Shown piece after piece: positions 17,554 through 25,762 of a stretch of 41,778 nucleotides of DNA. Position numbers and translations under genes: made by a program. Numbering within the stretch: the first letter of the stretch is position 1; each line of letters starts with the position of its first letter. The stretch is from Paracoccus beibuensis (lineage in GTDB: Bacteria > Pseudomonadota > Alphaproteobacteria > Rhodobacterales > Rhodobacteraceae): positions 1-41,778 of the forward strand of contig NZ_JAOTBD010000033.1 of the NCBI RefSeq assembly GCF_026162625.1. The letters run 5' to 3'. The notes under the pieces were generated by a model that saw nothing but the letters and a program-made list of their open reading frames with translations, was not told the origin of the DNA and did no database searches.

Positions 17554-18534
17554 TCAGCGCGCCTTCGTCACAACGTTCCATTCTTCGGCCCAACCGGCAA
17601 GCGCCACGGGAAGCTCTGGCAGGGTGCCGCCAAGCGCCTCTGTGATCGTGCGCGTGTTCTCGAAGATCATGCCGATATAGGTGCCGCCAGGGGTGCCGTC
17701 CTCTCCCATCGCGTCGGAATAGAGCTGCCCGCCGATTTTGACATCCGTGCCCTGCTGTCGGGCGGCGTCAATGACCGACTGGACGGTGCGGGGGTTGATC
17801 GTGCTTTCGACGAAGAGCGCCGGCACGCCTGTGCGTGCCACGAGATCCGCGCTGGCCCGGATATCGGCGATGCTGGCCTCGGATTCGGTGCTGATGCCCT
17901 GGATGCTGGCGACGCGGATGCCATAGGCTCTTCCGAAATACGCAAACGCGTCGTGCGCCGTCACAAGTGAACGCTGGCCTTCCGGAATGGTGGCGATTGC
18001 CTGTTCAGCCCATGCGTCCAGCGCCGTCACCTGCGCGGCGTAGCGTCCGGCATTCGCCGCAAACAGGTCCGCGCAAGCGGGTCGCACCTCACCCAGGGCC
18101 TCGGCAATGGTTGGCGCGATCCGCGACCACAGGCCGGCATCCATCCACAGGTGCGGATCGACACCATAGGCGCCTTGGGTCTTGATCAAGTCCGTTTCGT
18201 CGATCGAGGTCGACGCGACCGCCACGGTAGGCTTGCGCTCGGCGAACTTTGCCAGGACCTCTGCCAACTGCCCCTCGAGCGAGTAACCAGAGTAGAAGAT
18301 CACATCGCCCGCCTGGAACGTCCGCACGTCCGAGGCGCTGGCCTGGTAGAGATGCGGATCGACGCCCGGCCCCATGATCGTCATGACATCGACGCAGTTG
18401 CCGCCGACATTCTCGACAATGTCACCGATCATCCCGATTGTCGCAACGACTTTGACCGGCTTGTCCTGCGCGGACGCGGCACCAGCCCACAGGCCGAGGC
18501 CAATCATGGAAAGGGTCGACAGCACGTGCTTCAT
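17554..18534 (-). CDS. mntA: Manganese-binding periplasmic protein (cluster A-I, TroA/MntA type)
   Basis: From ATG 18534: 326 residues with a signal peptide (MKHVLSTLSMIGLGLWAGAASA). Metal ligands fit H61 (DPHLYQ), H128 (DPHLW), H194 (TAHDAF) and D274 (YSDAMG). This three-His/one-Asp set is that of TroA, which can bind Zn or Mn; classical Mn-only PsaA has Glu at the third position. There is no His-rich loop as in ZnuA. Manganese is favoured because an MntR-type box lies 43-54 nt upstream. An upstream in-frame ATG (18564) would add ten residues before a good signal peptide and is less likely. First gene of mntABCD. Confidence 0.9.
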   Translation of the reverse strand: MKHVLSTLSMIGLGLWAGAASAQDKPVKVVATIGMIGDIVENVGGNCVDVMTIMGPGVDPHLYQASASDVRTFQAGDVIFYSGYSLEGQLAEVLAKFAERKPTVAVASTSIDETDLIKTQGAYGVDPHLWMDAGLWSRIAPTIAEALGEVRPACADLFAANAGRYAAQVTALDAWAEQAIATIPEGQRSLVTAHDAFAYFGRAYGIRVASIQGISTESEASIADIRASADLVARTGVPALFVESTINPRTVQSVIDAARQQGTDVKIGGQLYSDAMGEDGTPGGTYIGMIFENTRTITEALGGTLPELPVALAGWAEEWNVVTKAR

Positions 18535-18576
18535 CCGTAAGCAGTCCCTAAATACTTGCGTCACGACTAATCAACT

Positions 18577-18588
18577 TAGCAAGTGCTA
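18577..18588 (-). promoter_or_regulatory. MntR box upstream of mntA
   Basis: TAGC-AAGT-GCTA, 43-54 nt before the mntA ATG. It has the same half-sites and 4-nt spacer as the box before mntR (19382-19395) and matches the enterobacterial MntR core ATAGC-N4-GCTAT. A second dyad, ACTTGC (18554-18559) with GCAAGT (18579-18584), overlaps it. Confidence 0.75.
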
Positions 18589-18871
18589 TAAATCGGCTGA
18601 CCATATGTCAAGCGCCGTCAGGACAACGCCCTGTGAGCCACGACTGTGGGCGTTGCCGTTGCTTCCTGCCTCGTGCGACTATGCGGCTTGGGTCGCTCGG
18701 CCGGCAGAATTCCGTGACCCGCGAGGACACCGGATGCGCAGTGGCAATGGCGTCCGCCGCATCGGGCGGAGGCACGGCGTCGTGCCGACCAGCCTTTGCG
18801 GCAGGCGCCAGGCCAGAACCCCATTCGGATCAGCGATGCGGATCTGCAATGCCGCAGGCAGATGCCTCCGT

Positions 18872-19333
18872 TCAGACGGTTCTGGTCGCAACGAATTGGG
18901 CAAATGCCTTCAAGGTCTCGGCGCTGACATGATGCTCCATGCCCTCGGCATCGTGTCGGGCCACCTCGTCACTGATGCCAAGGGCACGCAAAAAGCCCTC
19001 GACGATCTCGTGGCGACGCTGACATTCCGCAGCAAGAGCCTCGCCCGTCCGGGTCAGGAACACGCCACGATAGGGCTTCTGCTGGATATATCCATCTTCC
19101 GCCAGACGCTTGAGCATTCTTGCAACGGTCGGCTGCGCCACCCCAAGGCGGCGGGCGATTTCGACCTGGCGTGCCTCGCCCTCGCGGCTGATCAGCTCGG
19201 CGATCAACTCGACGTAGTCCTCGCACAGCTCTGTCCTGCGGGCGTTTCGGGTCTTTTGGAACCCTTCGGCATGACGTTCTGCGTCGATGCCTGCGTCTTC
19301 GGGGCTCGGCGATTGGGAAACGGGCTTGGTCAT
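18872..19333 (-). CDS. mntR: MntR, manganese-dependent DtxR-family repressor
   Basis: From ATG 19333: 153 residues. A flexible N-terminal extension (1-35) is followed by the winged HTH (about 36-98; [32 protein letters not shown]) and the dimerisation domain. All B. subtilis MntR metal ligands have counterparts: D39/E42 (EDYVE), H108 (RRHEIVE), E130, E133 and H134 (EGMEHH). The N-terminal extension resembles E. coli MntR. An upstream start (19405) would place the MntR box inside the coding region, so 19333 is preferred. It is encoded on the same strand as mntABCD, 337 bp upstream of mntA, as a separate unit with its own box. Confidence 0.92.
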   Translation of the reverse strand: MTKPVSQSPSPEDAGIDAERHAEGFQKTRNARRTELCEDYVELIAELISREGEARQVEIARRLGVAQPTVARMLKRLAEDGYIQQKPYRGVFLTRTGEALAAECQRRHEIVEGFLRALGISDEVARHDAEGMEHHVSAETLKAFAQFVATRTV

Positions 19334-19381
19334 GTGATGCAGGCAATTCGCAAGGAATTTTTTTGGGATGCACCGGGATAT

Positions 19382-19395
19382 ATAGCCTGTGCTAT
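19382..19395 (-). promoter_or_regulatory. MntR box upstream of mntR (autoregulation)
   Basis: ATAGC-CTGT-GCTAT, a perfect 5-bp dyad with 4-nt spacer, 49-62 nt before the mntR ATG. It is nearly identical in design to the E. coli MntR box and to the site before mntA. Confidence 0.8.
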
Positions 19396-20994
19396 GAAAT
19401 CGCAATCTCCACGGATTCCCCGCGGAAAGTCGAACTCCTCACGGCCGGCGGTTCTGCCCAGAGGCGGCGGCGTGGTTCAGGCAGTCCACACGGCGACAGA
19501 ACGCCGCAACCATCTGGGCCTGAACGATGCCTATCCGTCGCACCTCGACCGGGTTGCGTGACGGTCTGATGCAGCTCCGCCTTGTCTCGCGCGCCTTTGG
19601 ATGGTCGACAGCGGCGCTGATGCTGTGGCCGCTGTTCGGCGCGGAAGGATCAGGTTGTCAGCGGCATTCGGACCGGCAGAGGACAACCACCTTTCTGGGG
19701 TGCGGCTGTGGCGGGGGCAGATCGCTCACCACCTGTTGCGCACCCTACCGCACGCTGACGTTGGTGACCGGAAACCCGCTCCGGGCCGTGCGCCCCGAGC
19801 AGGATCAGCGCGGATGAGATCGGCAGCCCCATCACTGACGTCATCGGTCACATGGTCAGCAGGCCGCGGCAGCAGCAACGGGTGACATCATCAGCGTTCG
19901 TCAGCAGGATTGCCGGAAGGTGGGCGCGGCAATCGCCGGCCACCTGTTCGCATCGTCCGCTTACCTGGTCGATAGCGATGTCGCGTAGCCGCTCGACAAG
20001 GGCCAGGATCGAATTGCTTGACCAGCGCCAGGTCGTCCTCGTGCCGAATTAGGGAGCCGGTTCGTGCGCTGATGCCCCGGGTGCTGCCATCCACTTCGTC
20101 GGCGGCGATGGCGAGAGCGCCACCGATTGCGTCGTTATCGCCTGTCGCGCGGGCGATCATGGCCCTCGGCGTCATCGGGCTCACCCCCGGGATAGTCAAG
20201 ATGCCGTCAGGTATGCGCCCGGACGATGCCGCGACGAAAAGCGCATCTCTCTGGGGACGACCTCTCAGAGGCACGGCACCGGTTTCGCCGTCGCGACGTC
20301 GTATTCATCCCTGCGCGACAGCGGCACTCGCGGAGTCTCCTGAGACAGCTCACTGCCGCTGCATCCGGCGCTTCGATCTGGATCACGACCGCGTGCAGGC
20401 GAAGGCAGCCTTGAGATCAGGGTGAAGGCTGAGCCACCTTCGGCGTCGGCGGCCGGGTCGCTTTCGTTGGTCACGGACGCGTCGCAGCATAGTGTCCTTC
20501 ACCACCCGGATGAGGCCGTTTCTGTGAACCGACTCACGGTCCCTTGGCGGCGGAGGAGCGTTTCCGGTCCGGGAAATCCACCTCGCCCATGATGGTGGAG
20601 GTGTCGCGCATGGTGAAGGCCATGGCCACCGGCATCTAGAACAGAAAACTGGTGAAGAGGATAACACGGCGAGGAGTCCCGTGACATCCAATTCGCGTCG
20701 AGGCTGCAGTTTGACGTCCAGGTCTGGTGATAGCTGCGACCGATATTCGTCTTGCATGTCGGACCGGCTGATCGCGCCTCCGTTGCCTGGCAGCCCCGTC
20801 TCGACGCATGCGGATGTCTCTGTGCCCCGTCCGGTTGCAGCAGGGCCAGTGTCCACCGTTTCCGCAGGTGCCGGATCGGTGTCGACAAGGTCACATGCGC
20901 CTGCTGGTGATCCAATTCCGCCGCGGTTGGGCAAACCCATGGCGGTTTATCTGGACGCCGAGCTTCACTGGCGTCTTGCAGCGCTGCCAGCCGA
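19396..20994. other. 1.6-kb stretch without a recognisable gene
   Basis: It lies between the mntR promoter and the end of batD. Many short frames on both strands, none with a good ribosome binding site plus a recognisable product. Local protein-like segments (minus strand about 20040-20220, TPRAMIARATGDNDAIGGAL; plus strand about 20930-20990, MAVYLDAELHWRLAALPADQ) hint at decayed genes but cannot be assigned. No terminal inverted repeats, CRISPR or RNA genes were seen. Confidence 0.45.
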
Positions 20995-22164
20995 TCAGGT
21001 GGCGCCGCTCCGCGAGGCAGATATGAAATCCGCCGCCCACTGTTGTGGATCGATCGAAGTCTGGCGGCTCGAGAAGATGCGATCATCCAGTGCGCGCAGC
21101 AGGGCCTGCTGACGACCGACAGGACCACCTTGCCATGCGGCCTGTCGGTCGGCCGCAGCGCGGAGCTGCTGCAGATCGCCCGTCCGGGCGGCTGACTGCA
21201 ACGCCTCCAGGTGCGGGCTGCGGCGCATGCGGCGCAGCATCATCGGCACGCGCCCTTGCAGGCCCACCACAAGTGCGATCACCAGCCCTAGGCCGAATAG
21301 ACCCGCCATCGCAAGTTGAACCTCTGGCCCCTCGGCCTGACGGTCGCCGAAGTTCGATCCGAAGCCGGCATAGCCGAAGGGGATCGGCTTCAAGGGCGCA
21401 ACTTCAAGCTGGCGGTCGCGCGTGTTGAACCACTCCAAGGCGGCGGCGGGCAGGACGCCGGGTTCGCCGGTGCGGGGCCGCAGCTGCCATTCCCAGACCA
21501 CCCGAGAGACGGGCCCGTCCGCCGTGGGGACCGTTTCACGGATCTCGGGCTGGGTGAAGCTGATCAGCCAGGGCTGCCGGATGTCGGGGCGCGGCGGCAG
21601 ATGGTGGGCCAGCGCGCCGAGCGCCTCGATGGTGACGCGGCGGGTCAGGACCTCGTCCTTGGTCAGCCGGCCCGGCTCGGCCGACAGCTCGTCCGTCAGC
21701 ACCAGGGCGCGGGCGGTCAACGGGCGGCCCCGGCCCGGAAACGGGCGCACCGCCAGCCGGGTGGGGGCCGAGGTCACGCGAACCTCCTCTCGGACGCCGT
21801 CGTTGCGGATGTTCGTCAGGTCGTGGTTTATCGGCGGGATCGTCAGCTCACCCGGGGCGCGCGGGAAGAGCGCGATGTCCCGCTCGAAGATCTGGATCAT
21901 CCGGCCGCCGATGCGTTCCTTGAACCAGCGGTCCCGGTCGATCTGCATCCAGTCGTAAGCCTCGGAATCCGGAAACACCAGCTCCTCGAGCGAGACGGTC
22001 AGGTCGTATTCGCCGCGCAGCTTCAGGTGCACCATCTCGGCCACCACGGGGTTTCCATGATCGTGCAGGACCGTCAGCCGCGCCTCACCGGGGGCCAGCG
22101 GGACCTCGGCGCTAAGCGGCAGGGCCAGAAGCACCAGAAGCGCCAGGGCGAGGCGGATCACCAC
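20995..22164 (-). CDS. batD: BatD-like periplasmic/membrane protein
   Basis: 389 residues: signal peptide (IRLALALLVLLALPLSA), a large extracytoplasmic beta-rich part containing the oxygen-tolerance/BatD-type block TKDEVLTRRVTIEALGA, one membrane helix (about 283-306, VQLAMAGLFGLGLVIALVVG) and a cytoplasmic tail of about 80 residues. Last gene of the MoxR/Bat operon; its start overlaps the TPR gene stop by 7 nt. BatD proteins are thought to work with BatA/BatB and a MoxR ATPase in envelope protein maturation; the mechanism is not established. Confidence 0.8.
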   Translation of the reverse strand: MVIRLALALLVLLALPLSAEVPLAPGEARLTVLHDHGNPVVAEMVHLKLRGEYDLTVSLEELVFPDSEAYDWMQIDRDRWFKERIGGRMIQIFERDIALFPRAPGELTIPPINHDLTNIRNDGVREEVRVTSAPTRLAVRPFPGRGRPLTARALVLTDELSAEPGRLTKDEVLTRRVTIEALGALAHHLPPRPDIRQPWLISFTQPEIRETVPTADGPVSRVVWEWQLRPRTGEPGVLPAAALEWFNTRDRQLEVAPLKPIPFGYAGFGSNFGDRQAEGPEVQLAMAGLFGLGLVIALVVGLQGRVPMMLRRMRRSPHLEALQSAARTGDLQQLRAAADRQAAWQGGPVGRQQALLRALDDRIFSSRQTSIDPQQWAADFISASRSGAT

Positions 22165-22775
22165 GGGTCGACCTCCTCGGGACGGATCAGGCCCAAGCGG
22201 GCGCGGCGTTCGTATTCGGCCGCGATACGCAGGCGCAGGAATTCGCCGGGGTCGTCTGCGATGGTTTCCAGCCAGGCGTCGCTTGCGGCCAGGCCGCGTG
22301 CGCCGATGGGACGGCGCCAGCTGTCGACGGCGGCGGCAGTCAGCGCAGCACCGATTTCCTCGGCCGCGGCAGGACGACCGCCGCGCCCGACGATGCGCCC
22401 CGGCGCGATGCTGTCGCCGACGGTGGGCGGATACATCGTTGCGACCAGATCGCGGTTGGCGCGCGCCTGCTCGTCCGCCGGATTGGCGAAGAGCACTGCA
22501 TCGAAATAGGCGACCGCCAGCGGATAGTCGGCGGTTGCCGCCAAGCTGAGGCCGCGGTTGTAGGTCTGCGACCGACCGGCGGCCGCGAAGGCGGCGTCCG
22601 CATCGGCATGGCGGGCAAGGCGGAAAAGCGCGACCCCTTGCGTCGCTGGTTCATGCAGCAGGCGAAGCGCGGCTTGGTTCCAGCCGAACCGCAAGGCCAG
22701 TGAGCCAAGCGCCGCCGGTCCCGCCAGCACCAGAAGCACCGCCGCCAGTGCCAGAAGGATCAGACTCGACCTCAT
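22158..22775 (-). CDS. TPR-like membrane-anchored protein of the Bat operon (BatC/MxaK-like)
   Basis: 205 residues with an N-terminal membrane helix (MRSSLILLALAAVLLVLAGPAAL) and TPR-like helices (ALFRLARHADADAAFAAAG, TYNRGLSLAATADYPLAVAYFDAVLF, NPADEQARANRDLV), then a conserved-looking C-terminal part (SWRRPIGARGLAASDAWLETIADDPGEFLRLRIAAEYERR) of the type seen in MxaK-like proteins. Probably a scaffold for the two VWA partners. It overlaps batB by 4 nt (ATGA) and batD by 7 nt. Confidence 0.75.
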   Translation of the reverse strand: MRSSLILLALAAVLLVLAGPAALGSLALRFGWNQAALRLLHEPATQGVALFRLARHADADAAFAAAGRSQTYNRGLSLAATADYPLAVAYFDAVLFANPADEQARANRDLVATMYPPTVGDSIAPGRIVGRGGRPAAAEEIGAALTAAAVDSWRRPIGARGLAASDAWLETIADDPGEFLRLRIAAEYERRARLGLIRPEEVDPW

Positions 22776-23662
22776 GTCCGCCGCCGCAGCATGAACAGAA
22801 GCGGCAAGACGGCCAGTGCCGCCAGGAACGGCCCCAGATCAAGATAGCCGAGCGCGCGCAGCATCGGGTCGCGCACAGCGTCACCGCCGGTCCGCAGGCG
22901 CGCGGCCAAGCTGTCGGCATTATCCGCCGCCAGAACGTCGCCGCCCTGTGTCAGCGCCTTCAGGGCGTCGGGATCCGGCACCGTCGCTTCAGCTGCCAAT
23001 CCGGTCAGCCGAAGCGCCCAAAGGCGCACCCCCATGTCGGCCAGGCGACCGGCCTCGGCCATGGCCTGCCGGTCGACCCCGCCGCCGTCGGTGACGAGGA
23101 CCACGTCCGCCTGCCGCGTGTCCGTCAGCATCTGCCCCGCCATGCCGATCGCGGCGGCAGGCCGGCTGCCGGTGGCGGGCATCGTCTGATGATCCATCAC
23201 GGCAATCAGCGTCTCGAGCGTGCGGGGGTCGGTCGTCGGGGCCGAGGCGGCAAACGCTTCGCCGCCATAGAGGATCAACCCCACCGGCCGGCCGCCCACC
23301 CCCTGCAGCAGCGCGGCCACCGCCTGCTGGGCCTGTCCAAGGGCCGCGCCCTTGGCGACCGACGGGGACAGGTCGATGGCGATCATGACGCTGTCGGTTC
23401 GCGCCAGGACCGGCACATCGTCGCGTGGCAGCGCGGGACCCGCCAGCCCCAGCACCAGCGCAAGCGCCGCCGCCACCGGCAGGATACGCACCCACCGGCC
23501 ACCCGCCCCGGTCAGTGCGCCCATGGCCTGCATCGCGGCCAGCATCTGCGGCGGCATGACGGATTCCCATCCGCCGGCCTCGGGGGCGCGGCGGGCGCTC
23601 CACACGGCCAGCGCTGCCAATGGCAGCAGCGCCACCAGCCACCAGGGGCGCAGCAGGATCAT
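22772..23662 (-). CDS. batB: VWA-domain membrane protein BatB-like
   Basis: 296 residues from ATG 23662, which overlaps the batA stop as ATGA; a farther upstream start lies inside batA and is unlikely. Two N-terminal membrane helices (about 6-22 and 50-70), then a von Willebrand A domain with a MIDAS (DLSPS about 79-83; later TMPATGSRP and VVLVTDGGGVD), and a C-terminal membrane helix (LGPFLAALAVLPLLFML). The short second MIDAS loop differs from batA. Works as a pair with BatA. Confidence 0.82.
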   Translation of the reverse strand: MILLRPWWLVALLPLAALAVWSARRAPEAGGWESVMPPQMLAAMQAMGALTGAGGRWVRILPVAAALALVLGLAGPALPRDDVPVLARTDSVMIAIDLSPSVAKGAALGQAQQAVAALLQGVGGRPVGLILYGGEAFAASAPTTDPRTLETLIAVMDHQTMPATGSRPAAAIGMAGQMLTDTRQADVVLVTDGGGVDRQAMAEAGRLADMGVRLWALRLTGLAAEATVPDPDALKALTQGGDVLAADNADSLAARLRTGGDAVRDPMLRALGYLDLGPFLAALAVLPLLFMLRRRT

Positions 23663-24597
23663 TCGCGCCTCCGCCAGATGGCCACGGCCAGCAGGATCAA
23701 GGCGCAGGCGGTCGGCCCATGCCACAGCTGCTGCTGATAGCGCAGCGGCGGACGGTCGCCCGGCGACGGCTCCAACCGGTCCAGCGACTGCGCCATCGCC
23801 TCAAGGTCGGCGGTGCCACGGACGCGGAAGATCTCTCCGCCCGCCATCTCGGCGATCTGGCGCAGCGTCGCGACGTCCACGGCATCGCGGGACGTCGGCT
23901 GCGTCTCGAGGTCTTCGGGACCAAGGGCGACGGTGTGGATGCGGATGCCGTGTTCGGTCGCCAGCCGCGCGACCTCGGTCGCGGGCACGCTGCCCGAGGT
24001 GTCGACGCCGTCCGACAGCAGCACGATCACGCGTGACCGGGCGTCGCTGTTGTCCAGCCGCCGCATGGCCAGCCCCAGACCGTCAGAGATGGCGGTGCCG
24101 CGCCCCGAGATGCCGATCTGCGCCTCGTCAATGGCCATCGCGACGGCGCCGACGTCGAAGGTCAGCGGCGCCGCGACATAGGCGCGGGCGCCGAAGATCA
24201 CCAGTCCGACCCGATCCCCCTCGCGCCGCGCCACGAAGTCGGCGGCGGTCCGCTTGACGGCCTGAAGACGACTGACGGCTTGGCCGTCCAGGGTGAAATC
24301 CTCTTTCTCCATGCTGCCGGAGAGGTCCAATGCCAGCATGACGTCGCGCCCGCTGGACGGGATGACGTCGGCCTGCCGTTCGATCTGCGGCCCGGCCAGC
24401 GCCACGACCAGCAGGACCCAGGCCGCTGCGGCCAACCATGGATGCCCGGGCGCGGTCAACCCGCTGGACCTGAGGCCCGGGGCCAGGTGATCGGGAATCC
24501 GCAGGGCCGGTCGCGGGCGGTTCACCGGCGGGGTCAGCCAGCGCACCAGCAGCGGCAGGGGCAGCAGGATCAGCAGGAAGGGAAGCGACAGGCTCAT
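23659..24597 (-). CDS. batA: VWA-domain membrane protein BatA-like
   Basis: 312 residues from ATG 24597 (overlap ATGA with the upstream DUF4381 gene; an ATG two codons earlier is possible). Membrane helices at about 5-20 and 53-70, a complete VWA/MIDAS site (DLSGSMEKED; GTAISDGLGLAMRRL; VIVLLSDGVDTSG), and a C-terminal anchor (ACALILLAVAIWRRR). In mxa operons related VWA proteins (MxaC/MxaL) are needed for active methanol dehydrogenase; here the likely clients are the sugar dehydrogenases upstream, an inference from position. Confidence 0.85.
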   Translation of the reverse strand: MSLSLPFLLILLPLPLLVRWLTPPVNRPRPALRIPDHLAPGLRSSGLTAPGHPWLAAAAWVLLVVALAGPQIERQADVIPSSGRDVMLALDLSGSMEKEDFTLDGQAVSRLQAVKRTAADFVARREGDRVGLVIFGARAYVAAPLTFDVGAVAMAIDEAQIGISGRGTAISDGLGLAMRRLDNSDARSRVIVLLSDGVDTSGSVPATEVARLATEHGIRIHTVALGPEDLETQPTSRDAVDVATLRQIAEMAGGEIFRVRGTADLEAMAQSLDRLEPSPGDRPPLRYQQQLWHGPTACALILLAVAIWRRRE

Positions 24598-24941
24598 CCC
24601 CACCGCCTCCAGCGCAGGCGAGAGAGGCGGGCGATCCGCTCGATCCGCCGGTCCGAAGGGGGCGTTGCGGCCCCGTAGGCGGCAGGCCGCAACGCCGGCG
24701 GCAGGTGCCCCAGCAGCCGCGACAGCGCCAGCATGCGCTGCGGCACCGGCATTGCGCGCAGGTCGCTCAGGCGCAGGCGGCGGTCTCCCCCGCGGGTCAG
24801 GGGCCGGATGATGGCGCTGACGGCGACGCCGACGATCAGGCCCAGGGCGACCAGGACCATGATCTCGTTCACGCCGAGGGACCCGAAGCTCGACGGCAGC
24901 CGCACGGGTGCAAGGGCGTCAAGCATCTGCTCGTGCGTCAC
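24594..24941 (-). CDS. DUF4381 family membrane protein
   Basis: 115 residues from GTG 24941 (GTGA overlap with the DUF58 gene). The pattern LDALAPVRLPSSFG, a membrane helix (NEIMVLVALGLIVGVAVSAII) and a basic cytoplasmic tail with repeated RL/LR pairs fits DUF4381, a family found between DUF58 and VWA genes in Bat operons. Function unknown; probably a membrane connector. The frame is open far upstream, antisense-like, inside DUF58; the overlap fixes the start. Confidence 0.72.
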   Translation of the reverse strand: MTHEQMLDALAPVRLPSSFGSLGVNEIMVLVALGLIVGVAVSAIIRPLTRGGDRRLRLSDLRAMPVPQRMLALSRLLGHLPPALRPAAYGAATPPSDRRIERIARLSRLRWRRWG

Positions 24942-25762
24942 GGCGCGACCTCGCGTGGGATTGCCCCCAGCCCGGCAAGCCGCGCCAGCTGCGGCGCGGT
25001 CTCCGCTGCGGCGATGCGCGCCAGTTGAACGCGGCCGGTGCAATCGACCGGCAGCGGGCGGGGCGGCGGCGACACCTCCAGCGGGTCGAGGATCAGCGCG
25101 ACCTCTACCCGGCGCCCCTTTGCAAGCCGCGCCAGGGCGGGTTCGGCGTCGTGCCAGGCGTCCGGGGCCGTGGCCAGGACGACGCGGGCGCCGCGCGGGG
25201 CCATGCGTTCGGCCAGAAGCAGCCCCTGCGTCAGCGGCGGTTGGTCGGGGCCATTGAGCGCGGCGGCGTGGCGTTCGGCCAGCATCGCGCAGATCGCGGA
25301 CATCTGGCTGTCGCCCTGGCCCGTCGGCAGCGATGCCGCCCCACCGCCCGCGACGACCAGCCCCACGGCCCCCTGTCGTGCCACGGCTGCCCAACCGGCC
25401 CCGGCCAGATATCGCGCGCCACGGACCGACCGCAGGCTGTCGCCGGTGCCCCAAAGCATCGGCGCGCGGAAGTCGGCGATAAGCACGGTGACGTCGTCGC
25501 GATCCTCGTGCAGGGCGCGGATATGGGGCGTGCCGGTCCGGGCCGTGGCCGAGGGGTCCATCCGGCGCGGATCGTCGCCGGGGACATAGGCGCGGATCTC
25601 TCTCAGGTCCATGCCGCTGCCGGCCCGGCGCGAGGGCAGGGTGCCCGCCCGGCGCGTCGCGGGGCGCGGCTGGCGGCCGGCGGCTGCATCGCGCAGCGCC
25701 AGCAGGTCCTGGCCCGCCAGCCGTATCCCGGGGGCCGTCCGCCACCCGGCGGCGCCTACCAC
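24938..25762 (-). CDS. DUF58 protein (MxaS/BatA-operon type)
   Basis: 274 residues from GTG 25762, overlapping the moxR stop by 7 nt. The DUF58 core is clear: GSGMDLREIRAYVPGDDPRRMDPSATARTG (about 48-77, the GxxxEFREY-GDDxRxIDW type), followed by a VWA-like fold (VTVLIADFRAPML, GAVGLVVAGGGAASL, GARVVLATA). No membrane helix is evident. In mxa operons the equivalent is MxaS. Works with MoxR. Confidence 0.82.
   Translation of the reverse strand: MVGAAGWRTAPGIRLAGQDLLALRDAAAGRQPRPATRRAGTLPSRRAGSGMDLREIRAYVPGDDPRRMDPSATARTGTPHIRALHEDRDDVTVLIADFRAPMLWGTGDSLRSVRGARYLAGAGWAAVARQGAVGLVVAGGGAASLPTGQGDSQMSAICAMLAERHAAALNGPDQPPLTQGLLLAERMAPRGARVVLATAPDAWHDAEPALARLAKGRRVEVALILDPLEVSPPPRPLPVDCTGRVQLARIAAAETAPQLARLAGLGAIPREVAP

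Noticed and set aside
20681..21112. Plus-strand frame containing MAVYLDAELHWRLAALPADQ, reminiscent of ribbon-helix-helix antitoxins
   Set aside because: No ribosome site at that internal Met, no toxin partner, and the frame runs antisense into batD.
24594..25745. Long minus-strand frame through the DUF58 gene leading into the DUF4381 gene
   Set aside because: Only the last 115 codons are protein-like; the upstream part is an out-of-frame translation of DUF58.
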